From assembly GCA_018398765.1 (NCBI GenBank), contig JAHBMJ010000414.1, positions 13,697 through 48,371 on the forward strand: a DNA stretch of 34,675 bases, in the 5' to 3' direction. Below, one piece after another: positions 10,926-21,720 of the stretch. The translations under genes were made by a program, and so were the position numbers. The notes beneath the pieces were generated by a model that was not told the origin of the DNA, did not search any database, and saw only the letters and a program-made list of their open reading frames with translations. The stretch is from Chromera velia (Eukaryota > Sar > Chromeraceae). Within the stretch, counting starts at the first letter, position 1. Every line of letters begins with the position of its first letter.

Positions 10926-11156
10926 AACACAGAGACAGACAGACACACAGAAAGACAGAAAAATAACCCCAAATCAACTTGAAGCTGACAGCCCCACACG
11001 AGACCTGAAAAGACTAGAGAATCACATAGAGTCGGGCGTACGATCTGCGCTATGAAAGGACCATTCTTACATGAATGAGCAGGGAGGTGTACAGATGAGA
11101 ATCCTCTGTCACTGTGAGAACTCTTCTCAGTGACGCATTGTCTGGAATATAGATTG

Positions 11157-12363
11157 TTAACTCTTTGTGCACCCACCCGGAATGTAGATGTAGAATTCAT
11201 CCTTGTAGAGTGCCCCTAGAGTTTTGAAGATCAGTTTGGGCTCCTTCTTCTCCTTCGACAATTCCACGAAAGAGGCATCGAGGGATTTGTAGAATGCCTC
11301 TATCTTCTCTGTCTCGAAGGAATTGGACAGGTCTACTTCCTCGAATGTCTTCACGTGAATCACGACGTTGGTCTTCCCTGCCTTCGCCCCAATGTCAATA
11401 GAGCCATTACCGAGCTCAGAGATTGTTCTTGCAGTCTTCATGGAGAAATCAAAGCACTGAGAAGACTTCACGACCGGGTCGTTGTTCTCGTCCCTTATCT
11501 CAAACGCCCGGTATTGGAGTCCTCTCTTGCTGACTTTGGTCAGAAGGGTGCTGATCTCTGGCAATGCGCTTCCTTCAACGGCACCAATCTGCACCCAGAT
11601 TGTGCAGTCTATTCTTTATTCTGCGAATATCAACACTCGGTCTTCCTGCGAATCTTCGTGAGACTACAGATTTGTTGTCTCTCCTCCGAACACATGCAAT
11701 CCTTGATCAAAAAAATATGTTAAGAAATGGTGTGACGTCGTGTATGAATAGAATGTATGTCTGTACTGAATGCAAACGCTAACACGACATGTACACCCGT
11801 CGACAGAAAGAGAGATAGAGAGATACACACATGCATGCATGGCTGCACGCATGCCGACCTTGGTGGTCTTTTCCCAGTAGTCCCAATCGACTCCTCGTTT
11901 CAAAGTGATCTCCGTCTCTGGGTGGAATTCCAGATTTGTCCCCGCCCAGCCGCCAGCATCAAGGCGAACTTTAGGGAAAAGGGTCCCCAGCCAGTCTATT
12001 GCCGCCATCTCCATCGTGAAGCTCGCAGGAGGCTCGGAGGATTCTTTTTCTTCCTCCTCAGGTACCAGAAGGAGACCTCCGTGGAAGACACCCAGTTGTC
12101 CTCCTATGGGCCCAATTTTTTCTTTGAAGATCGCGGACTGTGCAACAAAAAGACGGTAACTGCGGCCAAGCTCCTCAGGAGTGAAGGAATACAACATGGG
12201 AAATTTTGTGACAACACCATCGCTTTGGAATTGTTCTTCAGAAGCTTCTTTCTGTACTACCAAGTAGTCCAGGCTGTCTGCCGGTGGATCATATGTGGCT
12301 GTGCGAAGAAATTGAGCATGCACTGCCACAAAAGACAGGACGGAGAACAAAAAAGGATTGCAT
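11157..12363 (-). CDS. CLN5: CLN5-like lysosomal/secretory hydrolase
   Basis: Two exons: about 12363-11859 and 11588-11157, with a 270-bp phase-0 intron (donor GTCGGC, acceptor GTGCAG). The protein is about 311 residues. It resembles CLN5, the lysosomal N1pC/P60-fold protein reported as BMP synthase and thiol depalmitoylase. Matching landmarks in order are FHGGLL with His94, aligning to the human catalytic His in MHDAIGF; SFTMEMA, aligning to YTMEW; a helical stretch with a Tyr/Phe-rich strand; SQCFDF with Cys213, aligning to the nucleophile in YDCSKF; and a C-terminal FYIYIP strand like FYLFYNF. The His-Cys spacing (119) is close to the human value (114). A signal peptide fits the N-terminus, but the reading frame at the only suitable ATG (12363) is off by one base in a T6 run; see findings. 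Alternatives are an upstream first exon, or splicing onto a TGTGGCAG acceptor near 12326. Family assignment is from memory of motifs. Confidence 0.62.
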
Positions 12364-12408
12364 CGGGTTGTAGACAAAAAAGAATCGGGTTGTAGACAAA
12401 AAAGAATC
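12364..12408. repeat. 22-bp perfect tandem duplication
   Basis: Two adjacent copies of a 22-bp unit beginning CGGGTTGTAGACAAAAAAG end immediately 5' of the proposed CLN5-like ATG on the minus strand. The unit itself carries an A6/T6 run like the one that breaks the downstream frame. Confidence 0.85.
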
Positions 12409-13040
12409 ACGATTGCAGAAAGAGACACAGTCACAAAGCCTCTATAAAACCTGATTGCTTGTCAAGTGGCTTCCTCTTTTCTCGTCATCAAAAAACAGAC
12501 TGCAGCTCCTAGGAAGCTTCACAGAGCATCAAATGATAATAGTGTCTGTGTCTTGGACCAGAAACTGTCATCTGCCTGTCAGACGGCCCTGTCTCCACAA
12601 GCAGTCGAACGTCCTTTCAACATGCAAGCATGAATTGCTGCAATGATCGATGTGCACTGCATGCATGAAAAAAGTTTTTTTTTTTTTAAAAACCTGCACT
12701 TGCGCTCGCACCGCGCGCGCGCGCACTCACGCTGCATGGCACATGCAGAGACGCTTTGTAATTTGAGTCGCCGTCTCCGGCCCTCTGAGTCTAGCCGTCA
12801 GAGATCGAATCAATGGACATCCTGAGCTTCAACACCTAGCTCTGTCACACCAAAGATCACCAAAGAGCATGCCTGGATGCCACGCAATGACGTGACGTTA
12901 GGTTGGGCTTCGATTTGCTTCTCCAGGGATCTGAGGAAAATCTGTGAGTGCCTCATGACAGTTGTTCAGCTGAAGTAGATACAAGAGACGTGAAATTAAA
13001 CTCGTCTCTGTTCTTCCTGTTCCCCTCTTTTTTCTTCGTC
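12409..13040. promoter_or_regulatory. Intergenic region of the CLN5-like/EMG1 divergent pair
   Basis: About 630 bp between two diverging start codons. It contains a T11/A5 tract (about 12676-12691), a CGCGCGCGCGC run at about 12713-12724 and GCATGC-type strings (12626, 12660, 12733). An open frame runs 93 bp upstream of the EMG1 ATG but lacks coding character and is treated as 5' UTR. The promoter role is inferred from position. Confidence 0.4.
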
Positions 13041-13814
13041 ATGTCTGCCGAGCTGCCTGCTCCTCTGACTGCTGAGCAGAAGACCTCAGGACAGCGTGTG
13101 ATAGTCATTTTAGAAGACGCCCCCCTCGAGGTGGTAAAAGTCAAACACGGCTTTCAGCTTGCCAACTGTGACGACCACAGAGGTCTTCTCCAGAATGCCA
13201 AAAGAGACCCTGCTGAAATGCGCCCCGACATCACACACCAGTGTCTGATGACTCTTCTCGATTCCCCCCTGAACAAAGCAGGCAGACTCGTCATTTACAT
13301 CCACACAGCCAAGAATGTGGTCATCGAAGTGTCTCCACAGCTTCGTGTCCCGAGGACGTACAAAAGATTCGCAGGGTTGTTTGTAGAACTCCTACAGCGG
13401 CATAAAATCAGAGCGAAGGACGGGTCAGAGATCCTCATGAAGGTCGTCTCTGGTCCTGTGAGCAAATACCTGCCTGTCAACGGTCGGAAGATCGGTTTCT
13501 CAGTCAACGGAAAGTTGGTTCTTCTGAGGGAGCACGTGAAGTCACTCCCTGAGTGTCAACCTCCTAAGCGCCCTCTCCTATTGGAAGAGGGCGACGCCGC
13601 AGACGACGCTGCAGAACCTCAGAAAAAAAAAAAAAAGGCAAACGAAGCGGAGGGGCCTGTGTCATATGTCGTCGGGGCCGTCTCTCATTCAGACCCTGCA
13701 CCCAAATGCGACTATGTTGAGGAGTGCGTCTCGATCTCCAACTACCCTCTGTCGGCCTCTGTGTGCTGCAGCAAGATCTGCAATGAATTCGAAAATTTGT
13801 GGGGGGTGCATTGA
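13041..13814 (+). CDS. EMG1: 18S rRNA pseudouridine N1-methyltransferase Nep1/EMG1
   Basis: Ribosome-biogenesis SPOUT methyltransferase that methylates N1 of the hypermodified pseudouridine of 18S rRNA and supports SSU processome assembly in the nucleolus. It is a single 257-codon ORF from ATG at 13041, chosen because the conserved core begins soon after; an in-frame ATG or non-ATG extension further 5' is hydrophobic and unlike the family. Conserved motifs are LEDAPLEVVKV (24-34), RPDITHQ (61-67), DSPLNKAG (74-81), YIHTAKNVVIEV (86-97), RVPRTYKRF (102-110), SGPVSKYLP (137-145), VVGAVSHSD in the SAM-binding knot (210-218), and SISNYPLSAS with the terminal WGV (231-256). The usual G-A-x-x-H-G of the cofactor loop reads GAVSHS here. 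Residues about 171-206 form an acidic then lysine-rich insertion, with five Lys encoded largely by an A14 run. Confidence 0.95.
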   Translation: MSAELPAPLTAEQKTSGQRVIVILEDAPLEVVKVKHGFQLANCDDHRGLLQNAKRDPAEMRPDITHQCLMTLLDSPLNKAGRLVIYIHTAKNVVIEVSPQLRVPRTYKRFAGLFVELLQRHKIRAKDGSEILMKVVSGPVSKYLPVNGRKIGFSVNGKLVLLREHVKSLPECQPPKRPLLLEEGDAADDAAEPQKKKKKANEAEGPVSYVVGAVSHSDPAPKCDYVEECVSISNYPLSASVCCSKICNEFENLWGVH

Positions 13815-14156
13815 TCAGCCTACACTGCGTGTCTGGGGGTCTGCAGGAGGCAGAACCGGCTGCTATGCTTATTCGGCGGCAAAGTTACGACACGGGGATT
13901 TTTGTTGCTCAGAGAATCTGAAGACGTGCTGTCATGATTTTGATACTTGCACATACGTAAACTGTATGGGATTCTTGATAAGCTCCTTGCAACCCTCCTT
14001 ACTTTGTCTGTGCTGTCTTCCGTCCGTCTCTGCAAAATGATCTCTTTGTCCCTAGGGCCCCTCTCAACCTGCCTGTGTGTTGAATGGCACGAAACAGAAG
14101 GACAGACATTGGGTTCCGTCCATCCAGCCGCCCATCATTCTTCCCGTGTCCTGCGT

Positions 14157-14300
14157 GCGTATGTGTTTGTGTTTGTTTGTTTGTGCTCGTGTGCACGTTT
14201 CTGTGTGTGTGCGTGTGCGTGCGTGTGTGTTTGTGTTTGTTTGTTTGTGCTCGTGTGCACGTTTCTATGTGTGTGCGTGCGTGTGCGTGCGTGCGTTGGT

Positions 14301-14370
<70 letters not shown>

Positions 14371-14399
14371 CCTCTCTCTCTCTCTGTGTGTGCGCGTGC

Positions 14400-14436
<37 letters not shown>

Positions 14437-14452
14437 CGGGACGTGTGTGCGC
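14157..14452. repeat. GT/CT compound microsatellite
   Basis: Successive GT- and GTTT-rich blocks, including a duplicated segment (about 14165-14200 and 14228-14265), then (CT)n at about 14304-14342, (GT)n, short (CT)n and (GT)n again to about 14432. Open frames across it are compositional. Confidence 0.9.
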
Positions 14453-14777
14453 GCGTGGGAAAGTGCTCAAGCCGTCCGTTCATTCTTTTTTTTTCTTCCC
14501 TCGCACCCGCCCCTACAGTGTTTTCTGCGTCCTTCTGTCCCTGTCTAGGTCCCTGTTCCTGTGTGTCTTGAGGTCCGTTCGTTTTTGAGTCTGCTTGTCG
14601 TTTTGTTCTTTCTGACTGACCGCTTTGTTCTTTTGTCTTTGCATCTTTCTCTATTTCTTGTCTGTTGTGACTTTCAGAAGCCACATAGTCTGTCCAGCAG
14701 TCTGTAGAAATAAGAGAGCGAGAGAGAGAGACAGCGAGCGAAAGAAAGAAAGGAAGCAAGCAGGGAAGACAGACAGA

Positions 14778-15026
14778 TCTAGGCGGCACACATAAAAAAA
14801 AAGAAAAAAAAATTAGGCCTCCCCAACTTTTTTTTTTCTTCTTTGTTTTTTTTTTAAGGTCAAAAGTCAGGTACACATCCTATGTGGAAAAGTAAGTTTG
14901 AGAGCCGGAAGGGATTTTTTTCCTTTTGAAAGCACTTGAAATAAAATAATAAAAAAAAGAAAAAAAAAAAATTAGGCCTCTGAGCTGCCTCTCCAACTTT
15001 TTTTTTTTCTATGTGCGGCGCCTAGA
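14778..15026. mobile_element. MITE-like 249-bp element with 16-bp terminal inverted repeats
   Basis: The left end TCTAGGCGGCACACAT (14778-14793) and the complement of the right end at 15011-15026 agree at 14 of 16 positions. Both sides are flanked by GACAGACAGA-type sequence, which may be a target duplication or simply a microsatellite insertion site. Inside are two direct copies of a module made of an A-tract, TTAGGCCT, a CCAAC-containing segment and a T-tract (about 14794-14850 and 14949-15010). There is no coding capacity. Confidence 0.45.
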
Positions 15027-15102
15027 GACAGACAGACAGAGTCTGACAGATAGGCAGGCAGACAGAGCATTTGTCGGCGTTTGTGTTTGTCCTTCCACTC
15101 GT

Positions 15103-15145
15103 TTCTCTCTCTCTCTCTCTCTCTTTTTCTCTCTCTCTCTCTCTT
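15103..15145. repeat. (CT)n microsatellite
   Basis: Two CT blocks separated by TTTTT. Confidence 0.9.
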
Positions 15146-16735
15146 CCACCCGTATATGAGGGGCGTAGAGGGGCGGATCTAGCCTAGTCAGTCGAAATGT
15201 TCTGGTTTGTCTCGTTAGTTTTGAATAGTTTTGAATCTAGAAGCATTCTGCTCATCGCTAGGCTCATCAATCACTTTTAGCTACTTTTAGCGTGAGTAAA
15301 TGAGTGAGTGGGGCTAGCGGGAGCCCCAAATTAAGGTTAAAAAATTGATGCACAGGGGGAAGTAAAAAAAGGGTGCCTGGGGTACTAAAGGTCCGTAGCC
15401 TGGGCCCTAGGAGGGTTGGATTCGGTGGAAACAAGTGGAAAACTTAGTTCAAAACTACTAAAAGCAAGAAAAAAAAATCTTTTTAGAAAATAAGTTTGCA
15501 TACCCATTAAAAGAAACAGTTTGAAAGACAGTTTAAAGTATGACCGTGCCACAACATATCAACTCAACATATCATTTGTTTCACGCCTTCTTCAACAAGG
15601 CTTGCCGCAGATATTGATCCACGCGCGTGGGGAGTTCGCGGGCCCGCGGACCCGAACTTCACGCGCGCGGGCCGCGATGGGCCGCGCGTATACAAAAGCC
15701 CTCATATGCACGTATCTTCAACGAGATGGATCGAAGATGATCGAACAGTCCTGTGCCTCCTCCCTTCTGATAAACAACTAACACGAATTGCCTGTACAGA
15801 TCTATTGAAACAGAAACTGTTCAGCAGGGTAGCTAAACATATCCAGAAGGATTAAAAACCGAAGAAGATGCTCACATAAATTTTGTAGGGGCTTTCCATT
15901 TCTGTTTTTTTGTTTTTCCCTCTGTCTGCCGGTCTCTCTTTCTACCAACTCCTCTGCTATCAATCTCGTTTCCGCAATTCTCGTTTCTTCCGCCTTGTTT
16001 ATCTGGATTTGCTCTTCGCCAAACTTTTTTGTACATCTGGCTACACAAGCAACATAACCATGCATCCAACCAACGACCCAAGATGCAACGAATCGACCGT
16101 TTGTCCAACTCTGTGCGTGTAGTCTTCAATCCGAGAAGGTAGATAGATCATGGCGCAGACAGAATTTTTCAAAGCTTTGTGTCTGTCCGCCGACACTAAA
16201 TTCCAGAAGGACAGGACACAGCATGGCATACGCGCTTCAGTCCAGTGAGTCTATGATAAAGTAGACTAGCTAGCTCATTATAGCTCATTCATCGACATGC
16301 AGTCCGGCCGCTATAGCTCGGCTATAAGCTCGCTTCGCTCGCATTCGCTCGATAGACCAAAGGCCCCGGAATTACGCGCCTCTATAGCTGCAGGGGGGCT
16401 GCAGTGAGGCATGCCGGGCCACTTTGCTGGAAGCCATGCGTACACAGTTTTTGCATGCCGGCCCATGCAATTTCTGCAACTGAACCGAATGCATATAACA
16501 TCATTTCTGCAAGAAGATACAAGAAGAGCAACACAGCTAGCGCTATCACCTCGGGGGGCAGCTCAGCTTTGCTGAGATCAGCCGAGAGCTAGGCTGAGAG
16601 GCTCTGAGATCATACGCATTCGTATAACGCATTTTTTCATTTTTTGGGGGAGAGGTTCACAAATTTATTTAGGTAAGACCTACAATAAATCTCTTTTAAT
16701 CTCTTTATGGTTCACGAGAAATCGCCCTCCAAAGT

Positions 16736-16862
16736 TTAACCAAAATTGGTAATTTAGCTTTCCAAATTACTTTAGTTTACTATTTTAAATTATTAAATTG
16801 CTTTAAATTACTTTAAATTACTCAGCTAAATTACTTTAAATTACTCATCTAAATTACTCAAA
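16736..16862. repeat. AAATTACTTT-rich repeat block
   Basis: Repeated AAATTACTTTAAATTACTC units, including two near-identical copies about 24 bp apart (about 16804-16850), preceded by looser variants. No gene. Confidence 0.65.
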
Positions 16863-17102
16863 CTTGTAAGGCATATGCATGCAACTTTTTTCAAGGAACT
16901 TATAAAAAAATTCTTGGCAAACTTTTGATTTAGTACTATAGTGATTACAAATGGATATACAAATGTAAGAAGATGATATCTAGAATAAATCTAGGAATAA
17001 ATTTTCGTTCTCTCTAAAAACTGCTGAGGTGACTCAAAACAAATTATCTGCAGCTTCAAAGTCTGTGTATGTCTGTATGGCTTTTCTGATCTGATTAAAA
17101 CT

Positions 17103-20100
17103 TTAACACACATAGTACTTCGAGTTATTAAAGTCCGTCTGTATCTCAGCAGCCTTTGCGATCGACGCCTTCCTGATGCTTTTTGGAGCCGCTCCCTTTA
17201 GTTTAATGTTCGACGCCATCGCCTCGTGAATCAGCTTCATAATGCCCCCCATTTTGCGGGATCGCAACTTGAACCGGACCGACTTCCACCGAGCTGCTGC
17301 GGATATCTTAATAGAGGGCGCTGGTCTCGTGTCCCCCCCTTCCCCTCCGGACACCCCTGTGAGCTCATCGTCATCGTCCACCGGCTTCTCTTCAACCTGT
17401 TCCCCTGGCAACTGCATCTGCACACTCAGACGCGGAGCAGAGCCGGACCTTCTCGAAAGGTTCGAGGACGAACGGCGGTAAGACGACGCACTTCCTGACG
17501 AAGGGGCTGAAAATCGACCCCCTGCACTCTGCGCCCTGCTCGCTCTTCTGGTTCTCTCTCTCTCCCTCTCCTGCTCTCTCGCGGTGATCATCTCGTCGCA
17601 CTCTCTTGCAATTGCATACGCTCGCCTGACAGAGGGGTGCATCGATAGTAGATGCTCGGGCACTGTGCGTGCGTCAATCGACGGTCGGAAGGACGGACGT
17701 CTCTGAGATACTTGAGGGGGGCCCGGCATAGCGGAACGGCTCCGACGCCCCGCCCCAGCGGGAAGGTCTGCAAGGGCCTGGAGGTCAACCTGCAAATTTT
17801 CGGGCTGGCCGCTCCCTGCAAAGAGGGCCCCGGCAGTTGAGGGCCTCCCCCCTCCGCCGTGGCCCTCCAGGGCGTCCCTCCCCCGTCTCCCCCGCAGAGC
17901 CACTTCCGAGAAAGAATTCACTCCCCCGAAGCCCAGGGTCTCGCAGAATCTCCGCGCACTGCAAGGAGGGAAAGGGGAGGCAGGCATGCATTTGAAAAGA
18001 GAGGCAAACAAACGGGAAAAAGGGGGGAAGAGGTCCAGCAAGAAGAGGATAAGGAGAAGGAGGGAACAGAAGCTGACTTGCCTAGAAACAAACAAAAACT
18101 TTTCAAGGGAAAAATGTGCCAGATCTGCGTTTTGTGTCCTATCACATTTGGGCAGTGATATCTGCGTTGCCTCGAAGACTCTCGGAACCTCTTGTGAAGT
18201 CTTCTCCTCTTCTCACACATAAAGTTTCAGCATGTTTTCATGCTGCATCTTTCTAAACTTATGCAGAGAGACCAGCATCGATTACAAACCACCACATACA
18301 GTTCTGCCCCACCTGGATACTCTCCCCTGGAACCCCTGAGTGGGGAAGCTCCACTTGGGGAATCGAATTCCGTCACAGAAATAGGGCACGGGCCTCTTGT
18401 CGTATTTCCCTCTCATGACGTCGAGATCTTCTTGCTCGTGATAGGTCAGACGGATGGGGGGAGGGGGAGGGGGGGGAGGACGGGGGTCGTCTGGGAGTCC
18501 TAGGAGACGGGTGAATCTGTGACGCTTTGGGAGTGCTGCCACTTTCTGCCGGGCTTCCAGGTCGTCTGCTTCTCTCTGTTCTTTCCCGCCTTTCGCTTTT
18601 CCTCTGCGACTAGGGGGTGGTGGAAATGCCTTTGTGTGCTTTTGATGTTGGTTATTGATGTGTTTTCGCATTTTGTCAATTTTGTACAGTGCCGCATCGA
18701 GAGGTTTTACTTTTTTCTTGAAGCTTGAGAGTGCCCTATGGAAGGATGCATTGAAAGAACTCTGCGTGAGAGTCTTTCTTGGACCCGAAGGGGAAGAGCG
18801 GGGGGTGGGTGTCACGGGCATTGCAGAACCGCCCTCCGAGGATCCACTTGCGGAGCTTCTGCGATCTTCTGGGAGTTCTACGAAGGACGAGATGGTAGTC
18901 TCAGAACTTTCTTCAGATTCACATGGAGGGGGGGAGATGAGAGCGAGGGGGATGGAACAAGCCACTGGGTCTGTCTGGCTGTAGACTTCTACAGGTTCTC
19001 CTTGTTGTTTTATTGCAGCGGCCTGACTGACGACATTGAAGGGAGGGGGTCTCTGTGAGTCTGAGGAAGTCGAGCTTGTGTCTCTTGAGAAGTCTGCCAA
19101 TTGAGTGGGAGGGGGAATGTTAGAGTCTTCCCAGTCTTTGCCTGAGGGATTCTCAACAAAAGGGCGGTCAACAGGGAAGGACATCCAGAGAGCCTCTGCG
19201 TCCTCTGCACGTTGCCCCTTCAACTTCTGCACAGACACAGAAAGAAAGAAAGCATGTCATTGACTTGCTTTTGTCGTACGGGGCTATTGCCTTCGTCTAC
19301 TTTCCTTTTTGCCTTATTCCTCATGAATGAAAAACAAGAGCCGGGTGGACGGACACACACACAAAAGGGAATTTTTTTTGAAGGCAGAGAGGCATGGAGG
19401 GGCGTGCGGTCTCCATTTTCACTCTTTCGATGCTTTCTGTTGCGGCGAAACCGGTGTAGCTCTTCGAGAGGAACTAATCTAGCCGTCACATGACAAAAAT
19501 GCTGTTGGTCTTTGACGCGAAATTTCATGTCAACATAGAGATGAATGCATCCATCCTTTTTGTGTTGTTCCCATCCGACCTCGAGCATTTCGGTGATCTC
19601 GAGGGTCTCCTCCCTGTCTTTGTCTCCTCCCTTTTTCTTCTTTCCGGGACCTGACTGCATTCTCTCAGCCGCTCTGGCAGCAGTGGCAGAGCCTCGGAGA
19701 GCAGTTCGTGCTGTAGTGGCTCCAGAGGAGATCTGGAGATTTGCGCTCGACTTCGTGGGTTCAGGCGGTTGTCGGGCTGTAATGGCTGCAATTGGTATTC
19801 GGGACATGGGAGAACCCAGCTGTGCGGACATTCTTCTGCATTCTCTCAACAGGGACATCCGACGCGTGGTGGCCTCTTGTTCCCTTTTTGCATCTGCTTC
19901 TGCATTCTCACGAAACTCTCTCTCAATGTCCAACCGTTCCTGTACTGCCTGTTTGAGCCATGGAGAGGCGTCTGTGCGAGTGATCGTAGTGAGGGAATAC
20001 GCAGGTGTGCCTGCCAGGTTTACACCTGACTGCCGTCTCCTGTCGAGAGCAGTGGCGGGACGGGAGGGGGCGGCAGAGGAGGCAGGACGGCTTCTCCTCG

Positions 20101-20780
20101 TCGCTGTGCCTCTGCTCGATGCCCCCCTCCTGTTCCTGTCGGTGGTGTGTTTGAGCGACCGAATAGGAGAACCATCCAGAGAAGAGGGGGAACGGTCATC
20201 CGTCGGATAGGAGGATCCGAATCTGTTACCGAAGGTGGAGAGATCACCGGATCTGCAGAGGAAATAAGGGCTAACTCAATGGGAAATGGCTAGATCGAGA
20301 AAGATCTGGCAGAAGCCGGTAAAAGTTGAGCAGTGCTTTGGTCACCTTCTGTGGATACACGATCATGACAAGAAGAAACTGCTGGTCCCAAACAAGTCCT
20401 CCGCTTCGATACTCTTCCGTTACATTCCCACATCAACAGGAAGTCGACTTTTGTGGCTTTGGAGACTGAACTCACCGAGCGGTTGGCGACAGAACAGAAC
20501 GGTCGTGTCGTGGAGGAGAGAGCTGGAAGGTCACCCCCTTCCTCTCCTTCAGAACCTCGCGCGCCCTGCTTCCACACGCAGTCCAAGGTCTCGTGTGTCC
20601 GTCCTCTGTTGCTCCTGCAGCCCTCTGTCTCTGAGCCTCCTTAACCCAGATCGGTCTGTTGTCTGCCCAGGGAATTCCAAAATCAGGAAAGTCGACGCCC
20701 TGTCTCCTCAGGGTCAGCTGGTTGACTCGCCTCTTGGCTTGGCGACTTCGCATGAGCACGTTCCAACAATTCGGACACAG
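17103..20780 (-). CDS. Large disordered hypothetical protein, at least four exons
   Basis: Exons read on the minus strand: 20780-20476, 20252 to about 19301, 19226-18313 and 17958-17103 (stop). Phases fit at the well-defined joins: donor GTGAGT at 20475 to TTTCCTCTGCAG (phase 2), and GTGGGG at 18312 to CTCCTTGCAG (phase 2). The second donor must be phase 0; GTAGAC at 19300 is the best fit but is not secure. This gives roughly 1000 residues. Contents in order: a CPNC pair near the visible start; Arg/Ser/Ala-rich sequence with a charged helical stretch (ERLDIEREF onward); a more ordered-looking segment with WEQHKKDG and MKFRVKDQQH; Ser/Pro-rich sequence with an eight-proline run; LTYHEQEDLDVM; and a basic C-terminal part with an ERERERTRR helix. 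No family recognised. The 5' end is uncertain: an ATG exists within the first exon (20753), and an upstream ATG ORF at 21060 encodes a signal-like hydrophobic segment that might be a first exon. Confidence 0.55.
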
Positions 20781-21285
20781 CTGCGAAGGGAGAAGGAAAA
20801 GCTGGATGCACAGTCTGAACGCATCGATCGGATTTTTTCCTTTCCAGGTTTTCACAATTTGACGCCACTTCAGGGACAGCCAAACGCAGCGCCATCAGAC
20901 CATCTGGCAAGAAAGTCAGTTCCGCAGATACAAGAGCTGGTAGGGCCCCAGTCAAAGCCAAATAGACAAGGCAGACGGTTGCAGGCCGGAACATCATGGG
21001 AGCGCACGTCCCCCAAAAAGAATGGAAGAATGAGGGACCGAGGAAGAGAAAGAGGGACATTCAGAGACTAAGTGACTGGAAACCCGCGTAGAAAAACTGG
21101 GAAGCCGAATCCATTTCACTGACCGGCACCTCCTTCAGCATCACTTCCACTGCCCCTGCTGTGCTGCGGGCAGCTCGGCGCCTGCATTCATTTACTCATT
21201 CAACCATCCGGCACTAGGCTCATTAGACTTCCCGATAATCTGTGTAGTGCATCTGCTGTGCCACTGTATCCGCTTCTCCTTCTAT

Positions 21286-21456
21286 TCAGTAGACAACTGG
21301 ATGCATTCGTGAAGGAGCGCCTGCGTTTCTACAAAAAAGAAATAAATAACGAAAGGCCGGTAGAAAAAAGAAAACAAAAACAAAAGGAAAGGGAAAATGG
21401 GTGGGATAAAAAGAGAAAGAAAAGATAGACGGAGGGAAAACTAGAGAAAGAGGGAG

Positions 21457-21492
<36 letters not shown>

Positions 21493-21576
21493 ATACATAC
21501 ATACATACCATACATACACACACACATACACACATATACGTACACACACACACACACATACACACATATACGCACA

Positions 21577-21636
<60 letters not shown>

Positions 21637-21688
21637 GACAGAGAGAGAGACACACACACACACAGAGACACACACAGAGAGAGACACA

Positions 21689-21720
<32 letters not shown>

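Larger units (their letters stand above)
9175..11156. other. Intergenic region
   Basis: No coding-like ORF seen. It holds a T-tract facing an A-tract, GATC-rich strings near 10395-10435, and a GT/GA microsatellite at about 10838-10925. The 3' UTRs of two convergent genes (8368 plus, CLN5-like minus) must fall at its ends. Confidence 0.6.
13815..17102. other. Intergenic region with microsatellites and a MITE-like element
   Basis: No coding-like ORF. Contents in order: GT/CT microsatellites (about 14157-14452), an inverted-repeat-bounded element (14778-15026), a CT tract, CG-rich palindromic sequence at about 15617-15690, TAGCTC/GCTCG-rich strings at about 16270-16350, and AT-rich repeats near 16740-16860. 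Confidence 0.6.

Noticed and set aside
12948-13040. An N-terminal extension of EMG1
   Set aside because: The added residues are Phe-rich and lack similarity to the family; the frame begins at a non-ATG codon and the conserved core starts just after the ATG at 13041.
13947-14876. ORFs of 110-213 codons on both strands
   Set aside because: They are generated by GT and CT microsatellites (Cys-Val and Ser-Leu repeats).
15521-16592. Several 60-90 codon ORFs
   Set aside because: They are short, overlap on both strands, show no motifs, and lie in an intergenic region with repeats and no convincing splice partners.
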